Assembly: GCA_903903765.1 (NCBI GenBank)
Contig: CAIVAH010000101.1
Location: 1 to 6,346, forward strand
Direction of reading: 5' to 3'
DNA from: an uncultured Methylococcaceae bacterium
GTDB lineage: Bacteria; Pseudomonadota; Gammaproteobacteria; Methylococcales; Methylomonadaceae
DNA: 6,346 nucleotides
The translations under genes and the position numbers were made by a program. The notes under the pieces were generated by a model that was not told where the DNA came from, did not search any database, and saw only the letters and a program-made list of their open reading frames with translations. Positions 1 through 6,053 of this stretch are shown here, piece after piece. Position 1 is the stretch's first letter. Each line of letters starts with the position of its first letter.

Positions 1-612
1 CTGCGATGTTAAATTATTTTGCGTTATTAAAGTTAGCTGTTGATAGTTGCGTAATTGAATGTAATTACGGGCGACTTCGGCTAATAAAGTCACTAAAACT
101 TGTCTGCTATTCTCAATTTCGCTGTCTATATTTGCATCTGCTGCTTCAATAGCGCGTCTTTCGCCTCCGAAAATATCGATCTCCCATTGGGCATCAAAGC
201 CCATTTGAAAGATGTTCATTACTTGATTACCCGCTCCGATACTGCCACCTGAACTGGTTTGTGAACCCGTAGGAAAGTTGTTAAAACGTTGAGTTTCAGT
301 GCTTTTAGCGTTTAAAGAGGGTAGTCCGGCCGTGATGGTAATCCAGCGTTGCGTGCGAGCATCTTTAACGCGCAATAGGGCTTGTTTTAAGTCCAAATTT
401 TCTCTGAGCGCATCGCGAATCAGTTGGTTAAGAATCGGATCCTTAAATTCTGTCCACCATTCTTCTGTGATGGTTTTTGCAGGCGTTGCTTGCGTATCGA
501 GCGAGCCTGACCACTTTTGGGGTATAGTGGGATTAGGTGCTTTGTAATTGGGTCCAACGGAACAACTACTTAAAGCGAGACTTATGCTTAAACAAATGCC
601 AGTTTTTATCAT
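1..612 (-). CDS. NodT/TolC-type outer-membrane efflux lipoprotein, N-terminal 204 residues (runs off the left edge)
   Basis: This encodes the outer-membrane channel of a tripartite exporter, a trimeric TolC-like tunnel. The visible part begins with a short lipoprotein signal: a hydrophobic stretch ending in the lipobox L14-S15-S16-C17. Serine follows the cysteine, consistent with outer-membrane sorting. After the signal come VGPNY, EEWWTEFKDPILNQL (about residues 50-64) and the FDAQWEIDIFGGERR stretch (about 136-150), all typical of the NodT family. The helical segments that follow (EAADANIDSEIENSRQ, then LLAEVARNYIQLR) belong to the periplasmic coiled-coil barrel. The ATG at 612-610 overlaps the stop of the upstream adaptor gene (TGA at 611-609) in an ATGA arrangement, and AAAAGG lies about 9 nt before it. 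The reading frame is intact throughout. Complete family members are about 450-500 residues, so over half is outside the window. The family call is confident; the substrate is unknown. Confidence 0.9.
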   Translation of the reverse strand, partial: MIKTGICLSISLALSSCSVGPNYKAPNPTIPQKWSGSLDTQATPAKTITEEWWTEFKDPILNQLIRDALRENLDLKQALLRVKDARTQRWITITAGLPSLNAKSTETQRFNNFPTGSQTSSGGSIGAGNQVMNIFQMGFDAQWEIDIFGGERRAIEAADANIDSEIENSRQVLVTLLAEVARNYIQLRNYQQLTLITQNNLTSQ

Positions 613-1571
613 GATGCTGGGCCTTTTGGGGCGGCATAGTCTTGAGCCTCTATGAAGACATCCATTTGTTGGCCAACAAAGATTGGAAGTTGTTGGCGGT
701 CAAAGCGATACAAGGCTTGTAAAACTCGTGTATCAACGCGTTCGTTACTATCCCCGGTCAATGATTTTTTGGGGATGACGTAAGGTTCTACGTATGCGAG
801 TTCAAGATTAACTTGGAAACTTCGGTTTCCTCTTAAGAAAGCAACGGCTTTACTGGTTTTATCAAAACGCCAGGCATCATTTTCATCAATATCAACGCGG
901 ACATGCACTTGATCTAAATTTCCGAGTACGAGTAAGGCTGGATTGACATTGCCGGCAGGGGCAAATTCACCGGGTCGGATATTAACTTGTAATACGTCGC
1001 CAGAGACAGGGGCCAAAATAGTTAAGCGGTTTAGGGTGGTGAGTGCGTCTGTTAAATTAGCTTCTGCCTGTTGAATAACGGCATTCGCACTTTCGGTTCT
1101 AGCTTCCGCTATTGAAACGGTATTGTGACGTTTTAATAATTCTTCTGCACTAATTGCGCGGCGATCTGTGACTGCGGTTGCTAGATTGTTAAGAGTGCGG
1201 GCATCATTTAAGGTGGCTTTAGCTATGAGTAAATCTGCTTTTGCTTTAGTTAAGTCTGCTTGTTTGATAGCTATGGTGGCTCGGGCATCTCTATCATCAA
1301 TGCTAAATAAAGCGGTGTCGGCTTTAACTTTATCACCGACTTTAACGTTTAAGTTTTTAATGATGCCAGGTAAAGGCGTGCCTATTTCAATATTTCGACT
1401 TTGTGCTTCTATAATACCTGCGCCAGCAATAAAGCTTTTAAAGGGTGCTGAGGCAGGTTCGGTTACGGGTTGTGCAATGGGCGTGGGTTTATTGCTATTA
1501 ATAACGGTAAAGATGGCAAAACCCAGTCCTATAGCGGCTAATAGAGGTAATTTGTAGTTAAATTTTATCAT
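609..1571 (-). CDS. HlyD-family periplasmic adaptor (membrane fusion protein, DevB-like) of an ABC exporter
   Basis: This 320-residue adaptor bridges the inner-membrane ABC transporter and the outer-membrane channel. A single N-terminal membrane anchor spans roughly residues 8-25, with the rest in the periplasm. The first half of the lipoyl domain is about 66-93 (PGIIKNLNVKVGDKVKAD). An Ala- and Lys-rich alpha-helical coiled-coil hairpin follows at about 94-182, then the second lipoyl half at 183-206 (LTILAPVSGDVLQVNIRPGE). A beta-barrel region at about 210-265 and a membrane-proximal tail containing VDTRVLQALYRF (279-290) complete it. That tail motif resembles the DevB branch more than MacA or AcrA, from memory of the family. 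The ATG lies 6 nt after the ATPase stop, with AGGAA some distance upstream, and the 3' end overlaps the outer-membrane gene by 4 nt. The alanine-rich hairpin produces long open frames on the opposite strand that are not genes. Confidence 0.92.
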   Translation of the reverse strand: MIKFNYKLPLLAAIGLGFAIFTVINSNKPTPIAQPVTEPASAPFKSFIAGAGIIEAQSRNIEIGTPLPGIIKNLNVKVGDKVKADTALFSIDDRDARATIAIKQADLTKAKADLLIAKATLNDARTLNNLATAVTDRRAISAEELLKRHNTVSIAEARTESANAVIQQAEANLTDALTTLNRLTILAPVSGDVLQVNIRPGEFAPAGNVNPALLVLGNLDQVHVRVDIDENDAWRFDKTSKAVAFLRGNRSFQVNLELAYVEPYVIPKKSLTGDSNERVDTRVLQALYRFDRQQLPIFVGQQMDVFIEAQDYAAPKGPAS

Positions 1572-1577
1572 GTTAGC

Positions 1578-2276
1578 TTAGTTCCTAAGAAGGGTGTCTT
1601 TTACATTAATAATGTGGCCATCATCCATTTCAGCTACTTGATCGGCAAATTCAAAAATTCTTGCATCATGCGTTACGATCACGAGTGAGCGGTCATTCTG
1701 AAGGGCCACAGATTTAAGAAGATGCATAACATTTAGTCCGGTTTCATGATCTAAAGCGCTAGTCGGTTCATCACACACTATTAAGCGCGGATTATGAATG
1801 AGGGCTCTAGCAATGGCGACACGTTGTTGTTGGCCGCCAGACAGTTGAGAAGGCAAAGATGTCCAGCGATTCCCTAAGCCGACTTGTGTTAATAATTCGA
1901 TGGCTTTTCGAACTGCAAGATGACGATTCATGCCATTGATGATGAGTGGGATGGCGACATTTTCTGCTGCGTTTAGTGCGGGTAGTAAGTTAAAAGCTTG
2001 GAAAACGAAGCCAATATTATGAGCTCTAAAGTGTAATTTATCTCTACTAGATAGGTTTTGTAGGTTTTCACCAAATAATTCACAAACGCCGCTGTCTTGA
2101 TCAAGAATACCAGCGATTACGGAAATTAAAGTGGTTTTGCCGCATCCAGATGGCCCCACTAGCATCATGAGTTCTCCCATGGGGATATTTAAGCTAATGC
2201 CATTAAGTGCAGTGACAATTTGCCCGCCGGTATTGTATGTTTTTGTGAGGTTTTGACAGCGGACAGCTAAGCTCAT
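1578..2276 (-). CDS. ABC transporter ATPase, MacB/LolD/DevA type
   Basis: This 232-residue cytoplasmic nucleotide-binding subunit would power the exporter encoded around it. All catalytic motifs are present and intact: Walker A GPSGCGKTT at 41-49, Q-loop glutamine at 93 (VFQAFNLLPAL), signature LSGGQQQRVAIARAL at 145-159, Walker B LIVCDE at 165-170 with catalytic E170, D-loop SALD at 173-176, and switch histidine H203 in VTHD. Sequence and length place it in the MacB/LolD/FtsE group, whose members work with FtsX-type permeases and often act by mechanotransmission rather than by passing substrate through the membrane. The start ATG is 1 nt after the permease stop, and AAAGG sits 5 nt upstream of it inside the end of the permease gene, so translation of the two is probably coupled. 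It is a separate ATPase, unlike MacB, where ATPase and permease are one chain. Confidence 0.95.
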   Translation of the reverse strand: MSLAVRCQNLTKTYNTGGQIVTALNGISLNIPMGELMMLVGPSGCGKTTLISVIAGILDQDSGVCELFGENLQNLSSRDKLHFRAHNIGFVFQAFNLLPALNAAENVAIPLIINGMNRHLAVRKAIELLTQVGLGNRWTSLPSQLSGGQQQRVAIARALIHNPRLIVCDEPTSALDHETGLNVMHLLKSVALQNDRSLVIVTHDARIFEFADQVAEMDDGHIINVKDTLLRN

Positions 2277-2277
2277 A

Positions 2278-3438
2278 TTAGCCTTTAAAGACGATGGCGG
2301 GTTCTAGGCGAAATACTTTAATCATGCTAATCAAGGCGGCAAATATACAAATAATACTGACGCCTGCACCACTAAATAATAATAATTGCCATGGGAATTT
2401 AAATGCCAAGATAGTGTGGCGTGTGGCAAAACCGAATAAGGCAGTAAGACCTACGCCTAAACTATAACCAATGCTACCTACTAATACGGCTTGTAATAAA
2501 ATCATTTTAAGTAGGGTGAGATTGCTAGTTCCCATGGCTTTTAATACCCCAAATTGCCGGATATTTTCTAGAGTAAAGTTGTAAAAGGTTTGGCCTGCAA
2601 TTGCCGCGCCGACAATAAATCCTAAGGTAATGGAAATGCCAAAGTTTATAGGGATACCCGTATTATGCATGAAATATTGGTAGGTAAGTTCTTTGAATTC
2701 GGCTTGCGTATATGCGGCTAGGTCGGTATTTTGTTTAATGCGTTTGGTTAATTCATGCGGGTCTTGACCCGCTTTAGTTTTGACTAAAATGAAAGATAGT
2801 AATTTACGTTCTCTTGGTGCATAACTTTTGGCTCGACTATAAGTGGTATAGATCATGGGTTGTGATTGAAAAGTGCGGGTTGATTTGGCAATGCCCACTA
2901 CAATTGCCCGTCGATCGTTAAGTTCTAAATTGTCACCTACTTTAAGCGGAATTGGCTTGCCGCCAGCAATTGGGGAGGGTTTGCCCAATTTCTCGGTTGC
3001 GCCGTCGATATCAACTATGATGCTGTCACTGCGTCTTAAATCTTCAAGTTTGCCTTCTAGCATGATGGGTGGCCCACCTATTAATGTGGCGTCGTCTAAA
3101 CCAATAACGTTGCAAGTTTGAAAAGTGCCGTCCGTTAGTCGAGCTTTGAGTAAGCCTTTGTATAAAGGCATTGCCCATTCGATTCCACTGATACCACGAA
3201 TTCGATACAGTTCGGTGTCTTGTAGGGGTTTGATATCGTCAACAAATTGGACTTTAGGATCCATTACCCAAATGTCAGGTAAGCCTAGGTCTGATATAAA
3301 ACTATATGACCGAGACATTAAGCCTACAAATATAGCTGGTTGCTGTGTCATGATTAAGGAAGCAAAGGTGAGTCCCATAATAATGCCTATATATTTGCCT
3401 TTGTCGCCCATGAGCATTTTTATGGCAATGTAATTCAT
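2278..3438 (-). CDS. FtsX/MacB-type ABC transporter permease, DevC-like
   Basis: This 386-residue inner-membrane subunit is the first gene of the exporter operon. Its layout is that of the FtsX/MacB superfamily. One membrane helix lies near the N-terminus (about 16-40), followed by a large periplasmic domain (about 42-262, including DIWVMDPKVQFVDDIKP at 55-71). Three more helices lie at about 265-288, 308-336 and 350-373. The segment ENIRQFGVLKAMG (291-303), between the second and third helices, is the cytoplasmic coupling region typical of these permeases. The short C-terminal tail RLEPAIVFKG is also characteristic. The length agrees with DevC-type half-transporters, which pair with a separate ATPase. 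The ATG at 3438 is the first possible start in frame, since an in-frame TAA lies five codons upstream. No clear Shine-Dalgarno sequence precedes it. An internal start at M8 or M10 is possible but would shorten the N-terminal segment. Confidence 0.93.
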   Translation of the reverse strand: MNYIAIKMLMGDKGKYIGIIMGLTFASLIMTQQPAIFVGLMSRSYSFISDLGLPDIWVMDPKVQFVDDIKPLQDTELYRIRGISGIEWAMPLYKGLLKARLTDGTFQTCNVIGLDDATLIGGPPIMLEGKLEDLRRSDSIIVDIDGATEKLGKPSPIAGGKPIPLKVGDNLELNDRRAIVVGIAKSTRTFQSQPMIYTTYSRAKSYAPRERKLLSFILVKTKAGQDPHELTKRIKQNTDLAAYTQAEFKELTYQYFMHNTGIPINFGISITLGFIVGAAIAGQTFYNFTLENIRQFGVLKAMGTSNLTLLKMILLQAVLVGSIGYSLGVGLTALFGFATRHTILAFKFPWQLLLFSGAGVSIICIFAALISMIKVFRLEPAIVFKG

Positions 3439-3439
3439 T

Positions 3440-3474
3440 GTGTTAAGTAGTTAGCGTGTTTAAGATGTGTTAAG
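3440..3474 (-). repeat. Three short direct repeats in the exporter operon leader (CTTAACAC-like)
   Basis: Read on the minus strand, CTTAACAC occurs at 3474-3467, CTTAAACAC at 3464-3456 and CTTAACAC at 3447-3440. All three lie between the predicted transcription start and the permease ATG. The copies are imperfectly spaced and AT-rich, so this may be chance. If real, it could be a protein-binding site or part of the leader RNA. Confidence 0.3.
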
Positions 3475-3498
3475 GATTAATAGGGGCTTATTAGTTTG

Positions 3499-3527
3499 AT
3501 TATAGGGTTAACAAAATTAAATGGCAA
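3499..3527 (-). promoter_or_regulatory. Predicted sigma-70 promoter for the ABC exporter operon
   Basis: On the minus strand, TTGCCA (3527-3522, five of six consensus bases) is followed after exactly 17 bp by a perfect TATAAT (3504-3499). Transcription would start near 3492, giving a leader of about 54 nt before the permease ATG at 3438. It is the strongest promoter match by eye on this strand of the gap. Confidence 0.7.
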
Positions 3528-3542
3528 ACTTGATTATCTTGG

Positions 3543-3570
3543 TTGACAGGTGTATTTAAGATCATAAATT
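3543..3570 (+). promoter_or_regulatory. Predicted sigma-70 promoter for the radical SAM gene
   Basis: A perfect TTGACA (3543-3548) is followed after 16 bp by TAAATT (3565-3570, four of six consensus bases). Transcription would start near 3577, about 52 nt before the radical SAM ATG. The -35 box is 15 bp from the -35 box of the oppositely directed exporter promoter, so the two are back to back. Confidence 0.55.
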
Positions 3571-3628
3571 GAATTAACAGACGATAACCCCGTAGAATAA
3601 AGTTTTAGAAGACTGACTATTTATACCG

Positions 3629-4483
3629 ATGGATACAAAATTAACAACATCTAATCATGACACCAGTGTGGCGGGATTGACTTATGTTTATCCTGTTATT
3701 TCGAGACGAGTGGGTGGCCTATCCGTTGGGATTAATTTTAATACGAATAATGCTTGTAATTGGCGGTGTGTCTATTGTCAGGTTCCCGATTTAAAACTAG
3801 GAGCGGCTCCAGAATTAGATCATGCGCTATTAGAAAAGGAGTTACGGTATTTTCTTAACGAGGTGTTACATGGCGATTTTTATGAGCGCTTTGGTGTTGC
3901 AGAAGAAAATAAAGTTATAAAGGATATAGCGATTGCAGGTAATGGCGAACCGACTAGTTTAAAAGATTTTGCCGGTGCAATAGAATTGATTGGTCGAGTG
4001 GCAACAGAAATGGATGTGCTTCCAGACAGCCAATTTGTGTTGATTACTAACGGTAGTTTAGTTCATCAAGCTAAAGTTCAGGCGGGATTGAGGGTTTTGA
4101 ACTCTTACGGTGGTGAGGTATGGTTTAAATTTGATAGTGCTACGACGGCTGGAAGAGCTTTAATTAATAATACCGCCCAAAGTTGGCAGGCCAGTCTGGA
4201 AAATCTGATTAAATCGTGCCAGCTTTGTCATACCAAAATTCAAACTTGCCTCATTAGTTATAAGCATTATGATTTACTAGGGGAGGAGTGGCGTGCTTAT
4301 TTGGTCTTATTAACTGAGCTTAAGAGGTTGAATGTGGCTATTAAAGATATTATGCTTTATACCTTGGCTAGACCCTCTTTACAACCAGAAGCGGAGTATA
4401 TACAAGCTGTTTCCTTAGAATTGTTGAACGCTTTAGCGGAGGATATTAGATTGTTGGGTTTTAATGTGTATGTTAATAAATAA
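3629..4483 (+). CDS. Radical SAM protein of unassigned function (TYW1-like/COG0731-type group)
   Basis: This 284-residue protein carries the radical SAM iron-sulfur motif Cx3Cx2C as CNWRCVYC (C43, C47, C50), which would bind a 4Fe-4S cluster and S-adenosylmethionine. GNGEPTS (104-110) fits the glycine-rich SAM-contacting strand, and LITNGS (138-143) is another typical core strand. The core is followed by SCQLCHTKIQTC (C197, C200, C207) and LARPSLQPEA (246-255). From memory, that second half resembles a proteobacterial family annotated only as radical SAM protein, distantly related to the wyosine-tRNA enzymes. There is no SPASM domain, peptide-recognition domain or membrane segment. These six cysteines are the only ones in the protein. 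The ATG at 3629 is chosen because an in-frame TGA lies five codons upstream and the next Met is at 128, after the catalytic motif. No strong ribosome-binding site is visible. Its reaction is unknown. Confidence 0.88.
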   Translation: MDTKLTTSNHDTSVAGLTYVYPVISRRVGGLSVGINFNTNNACNWRCVYCQVPDLKLGAAPELDHALLEKELRYFLNEVLHGDFYERFGVAEENKVIKDIAIAGNGEPTSLKDFAGAIELIGRVATEMDVLPDSQFVLITNGSLVHQAKVQAGLRVLNSYGGEVWFKFDSATTAGRALINNTAQSWQASLENLIKSCQLCHTKIQTCLISYKHYDLLGEEWRAYLVLLTELKRLNVAIKDIMLYTLARPSLQPEAEYIQAVSLELLNALAEDIRLLGFNVYVNK

Positions 4484-4508
4484 AAGCGCGAATTTCTATA
4501 ATTTAAGC

Positions 4509-4537
4509 TTGTTATCTTTTGGTTAAATCCCTATAAT
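4509..4537 (+). promoter_or_regulatory. Predicted promoter of the tRNA-Leu gene
   Basis: TTGTTA (4509-4514, four of six consensus bases) and a perfect TATAAT (4532-4537) are separated by 17 bp, with a start expected near 4544. That is about 11 nt before the mature tRNA 5' end. The short 5' leader would be removed by RNase P. The segment after the -10 box is not the GC-rich discriminator usual for stringently controlled stable-RNA promoters. Confidence 0.6.
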
Positions 4538-4554
4538 AGTTCGTTCATTAAAGT

Positions 4555-4639
4555 GCGAATGTGGCGAAACTGGTAGACGCGCTGGATTTAGGTTCCAGTA
4601 GGTAACCCTGTGAGAGTTCGAGTCTCTCCATTCGTACCA
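4555..4639 (+). tRNA. tRNA-Leu, anticodon UAG, with encoded CCA
   Basis: This is an 85-nt class II tRNA with a complete cloverleaf. The acceptor stem pairs 4555-4561 with 4629-4635. The 3-bp D stem is GCG 4564-4566 with CGC 4578-4580. The anticodon stem is CTGGA 4582-4586 with TCCAG 4594-4598, around the loop TTTAGGT. The anticodon TAG at 4589-4591 decodes CUA and possibly other CUN codons. A long variable arm spans about 4599-4611 (AGG with CCT). The T stem is GAGAG with CTCTC around TTCGAGT. The leucine discriminator A73 is at 4636, and the CCA end is encoded at 4637-4639. The first acceptor pair is G-U rather than G-C. No clear intrinsic terminator follows, so the transcript may continue into tig. 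Confidence 0.97.
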
Positions 4640-4684
4640 CCCTTATTTAAATAGTGCGAGTCTTCGTTCTATCTTCAAGTTAGA

Positions 4685-4713
4685 TTGATTCCGTCTATAT
4701 CAAAATCCATAAA
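4685..4713 (+). promoter_or_regulatory. Possible promoter for tig
   Basis: TTGATT (4685-4690) and CATAAA (4708-4713) lie 17 bp apart, each matching four of six consensus bases. A start near 4720 would give a leader of about 22 nt carrying the GAGGT ribosome-binding site at 4732-4736. The match is weak for an AT-rich region. tig may instead be read from the upstream tRNA promoter. Confidence 0.3.
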
Positions 4714-4742
4714 ATTCTTTTATAAATGTGTGAGGTAAAGAG

Positions 4743-6044
4743 ATGCAAATTTCTGTTGAAAAAACATCAGAACTAAGCAGAAAAATGACTGTTAGCGTTC
4801 CAGAAACTGTTGTTCAGGAAAAAATTGCTGAACGATTAAAATCGTTGGCTCGCGAAGTTAAGGTAGATGGATTTCGTCCTGGCAAAGTGCCTCAACAAGT
4901 AGTCAAAAAAATGTATGGCGAACGTATCCGTGGCGAAGTGACAGGGGATTTAATTAAAGATACTTATTATGATGCCTTACAAGATCAAGATTTAAAGCCC
5001 GCCGGTTATCCTCACATTGAGCCTTTAGATGAAACTGAAGGTTTTAAATATACCGCGGTGTTTGAGGTTTATCCTGAAATTAATTTGGATGGCTTAGCAA
5101 ATTTAGAGGTGGTTCGACCTGTTTCTAGCGTCACTGACAGTGATGTTGAAGAAATGATTGAGAAGCTAAGAGCTCAAAAACAAACTTTGCAAGTCGTTGA
5201 GCGTCCTGCTCAAGAAAAAGACCAAATCACTATCAGTTTTTCTGGCGTGTCAGAAGGTGAAAACTTTACTGATGGCAAAGTTGATGACTTCGTTGTTGTT
5301 TTGGGCGCTAAGAAAATGATCCCAGGATTCGAAGATAACTTAGTTGGTTTAAGTGCTGGTGATAACAAAACTTTTACGGTGGCCTTTCCTGAAGATTATG
5401 GTAATGAAAAATTAGCAGGGAAAGAGGCTGAGTTTGAAGTTAATGTCGCTAAGATTGAAGAGCCTGTTTTAGCTGAGGTTAATGAAGAGTTTGTTAAAGC
5501 TTATGGTGTTGAAGATGGTTCTGTAGAGTCGTTCCGTACCGATGTTAAAAATAACATGGATAGAGAGTTGGAGCAGGCTTTACGTGGTAAGTTAAAAAAT
5601 GCAGTGATGGATGCTGTCTATGAAAGTGTAAAAATCACCTTGCCAAATTCATTGGTGGACGTTGAAGTCGAAGAGATGATGAAGCCTTATCTAGAAACAG
5701 CTAAAAGACAAAAAATGCAATTGGAAGATTTAAAGTTGCCTAGAGAGTTGTTTGAAGAACAAGCAAAGCGCAGAGTAGCTTTAGGTTTGATTCTTGGTGA
5801 AATTATTCAAAAAAAGGCTATTCAATTAGATGCGAATAAAGTACGCTCTACCATTGAGGACATGGCTAAAAGTTATGAGCGTCCTGAAGACGTGGTTGCA
5901 TGGTATTATGCAGATAAATCACGATTGAATGACGTACAGCAGATGGTTTTAGAAGATCAAGTGGTAGAGGTATTGATTTCTGAAGCTAAAGTATCTGATA
6001 ATGCTATAAAGTTTAGTGATGTTATGGATAAGCAACAACGATAA
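4743..6044 (+). CDS. tig: Trigger factor, ribosome-associated chaperone and peptidyl-prolyl isomerase
   Basis: This 433-residue protein matches the usual trigger factor length (432 in E. coli). It binds near the ribosome exit tunnel through L23 and shields nascent chains. The N-terminal ribosome-binding domain spans about 1-145 and contains the signature GFRPGKVP at 43-50, aligned with the E. coli Phe-Arg-Lys ribosome-docking loop. The FKBP-type isomerase domain follows at about 155-240, with VVVLGAKKMIPGFEDNLVG at 184-202 and FPEDYGNEKLAGKEAEFEV at 215-233. The C-terminal region (about 245-433) is the helical chaperone domain, ending in a hydrophilic tail. The start is well supported by GAGGT at 4732-4736, 6 nt upstream of the ATG. 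The gene lies 103 bp after tRNA-Leu and 9 nt before clpP, so tig and clpP are probably one operon. Confidence 0.98.
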   Translation: MQISVEKTSELSRKMTVSVPETVVQEKIAERLKSLAREVKVDGFRPGKVPQQVVKKMYGERIRGEVTGDLIKDTYYDALQDQDLKPAGYPHIEPLDETEGFKYTAVFEVYPEINLDGLANLEVVRPVSSVTDSDVEEMIEKLRAQKQTLQVVERPAQEKDQITISFSGVSEGENFTDGKVDDFVVVLGAKKMIPGFEDNLVGLSAGDNKTFTVAFPEDYGNEKLAGKEAEFEVNVAKIEEPVLAEVNEEFVKAYGVEDGSVESFRTDVKNNMDRELEQALRGKLKNAVMDAVYESVKITLPNSLVDVEVEEMMKPYLETAKRQKMQLEDLKLPRELFEEQAKRRVALGLILGEIIQKKAIQLDANKVRSTIEDMAKSYERPEDVVAWYYADKSRLNDVQQMVLEDQVVEVLISEAKVSDNAIKFSDVMDKQQR

Positions 6045-6053
6045 GGTTTTTAA

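Noticed and set aside
299..547. Plus-strand open frame of 82 codons
   Set aside because: It lies antisense within the NodT-family gene, whose frame is unbroken and carries a lipobox and family motifs; the plus-strand product has no recognisable feature.
1168..1557. Plus-strand open frame of 129 codons
   Set aside because: It is a shadow of the adaptor gene; the alanine- and lysine-rich coiled coil on the other strand suppresses stops here.
2873..3433. Two plus-strand open frames (2873-3121 and 3125-3433)
   Set aside because: Both are antisense to the permease and encode low-complexity serine- and proline-rich or otherwise unrecognisable peptides with no supported start.
3521..3565. Tiny open frames in the divergent region, including a 12-codon plus-strand frame at 3521 and a 21-codon minus-strand frame at 3565
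   Set aside because: I considered them as possible precursor peptides for the radical SAM enzyme. They have no ribosome-binding site, lack Cys/Gly-rich cores and overlap the predicted promoters.
4484..4508. Possible terminator after the radical SAM gene
   Set aside because: No stable inverted repeat followed by T residues can be found between the stop codon and the tRNA promoter.
4552..4659. AGTGCGA occurring on both sides of the tRNA (4552-4558 and 4653-4659), as possible attachment-site repeats
   Set aside because: It is only 7 nt, one copy is part of the tRNA 5' end rather than the 3' end normally used by integrases, and no integrase or foreign DNA lies between the copies.
4640..4660. 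TATTTAAATA palindrome (4644-4653) after the tRNA, as a terminator
   Set aside because: The stem would be purely A-T with no loop and no T run after it, so it does not resemble an intrinsic terminator.
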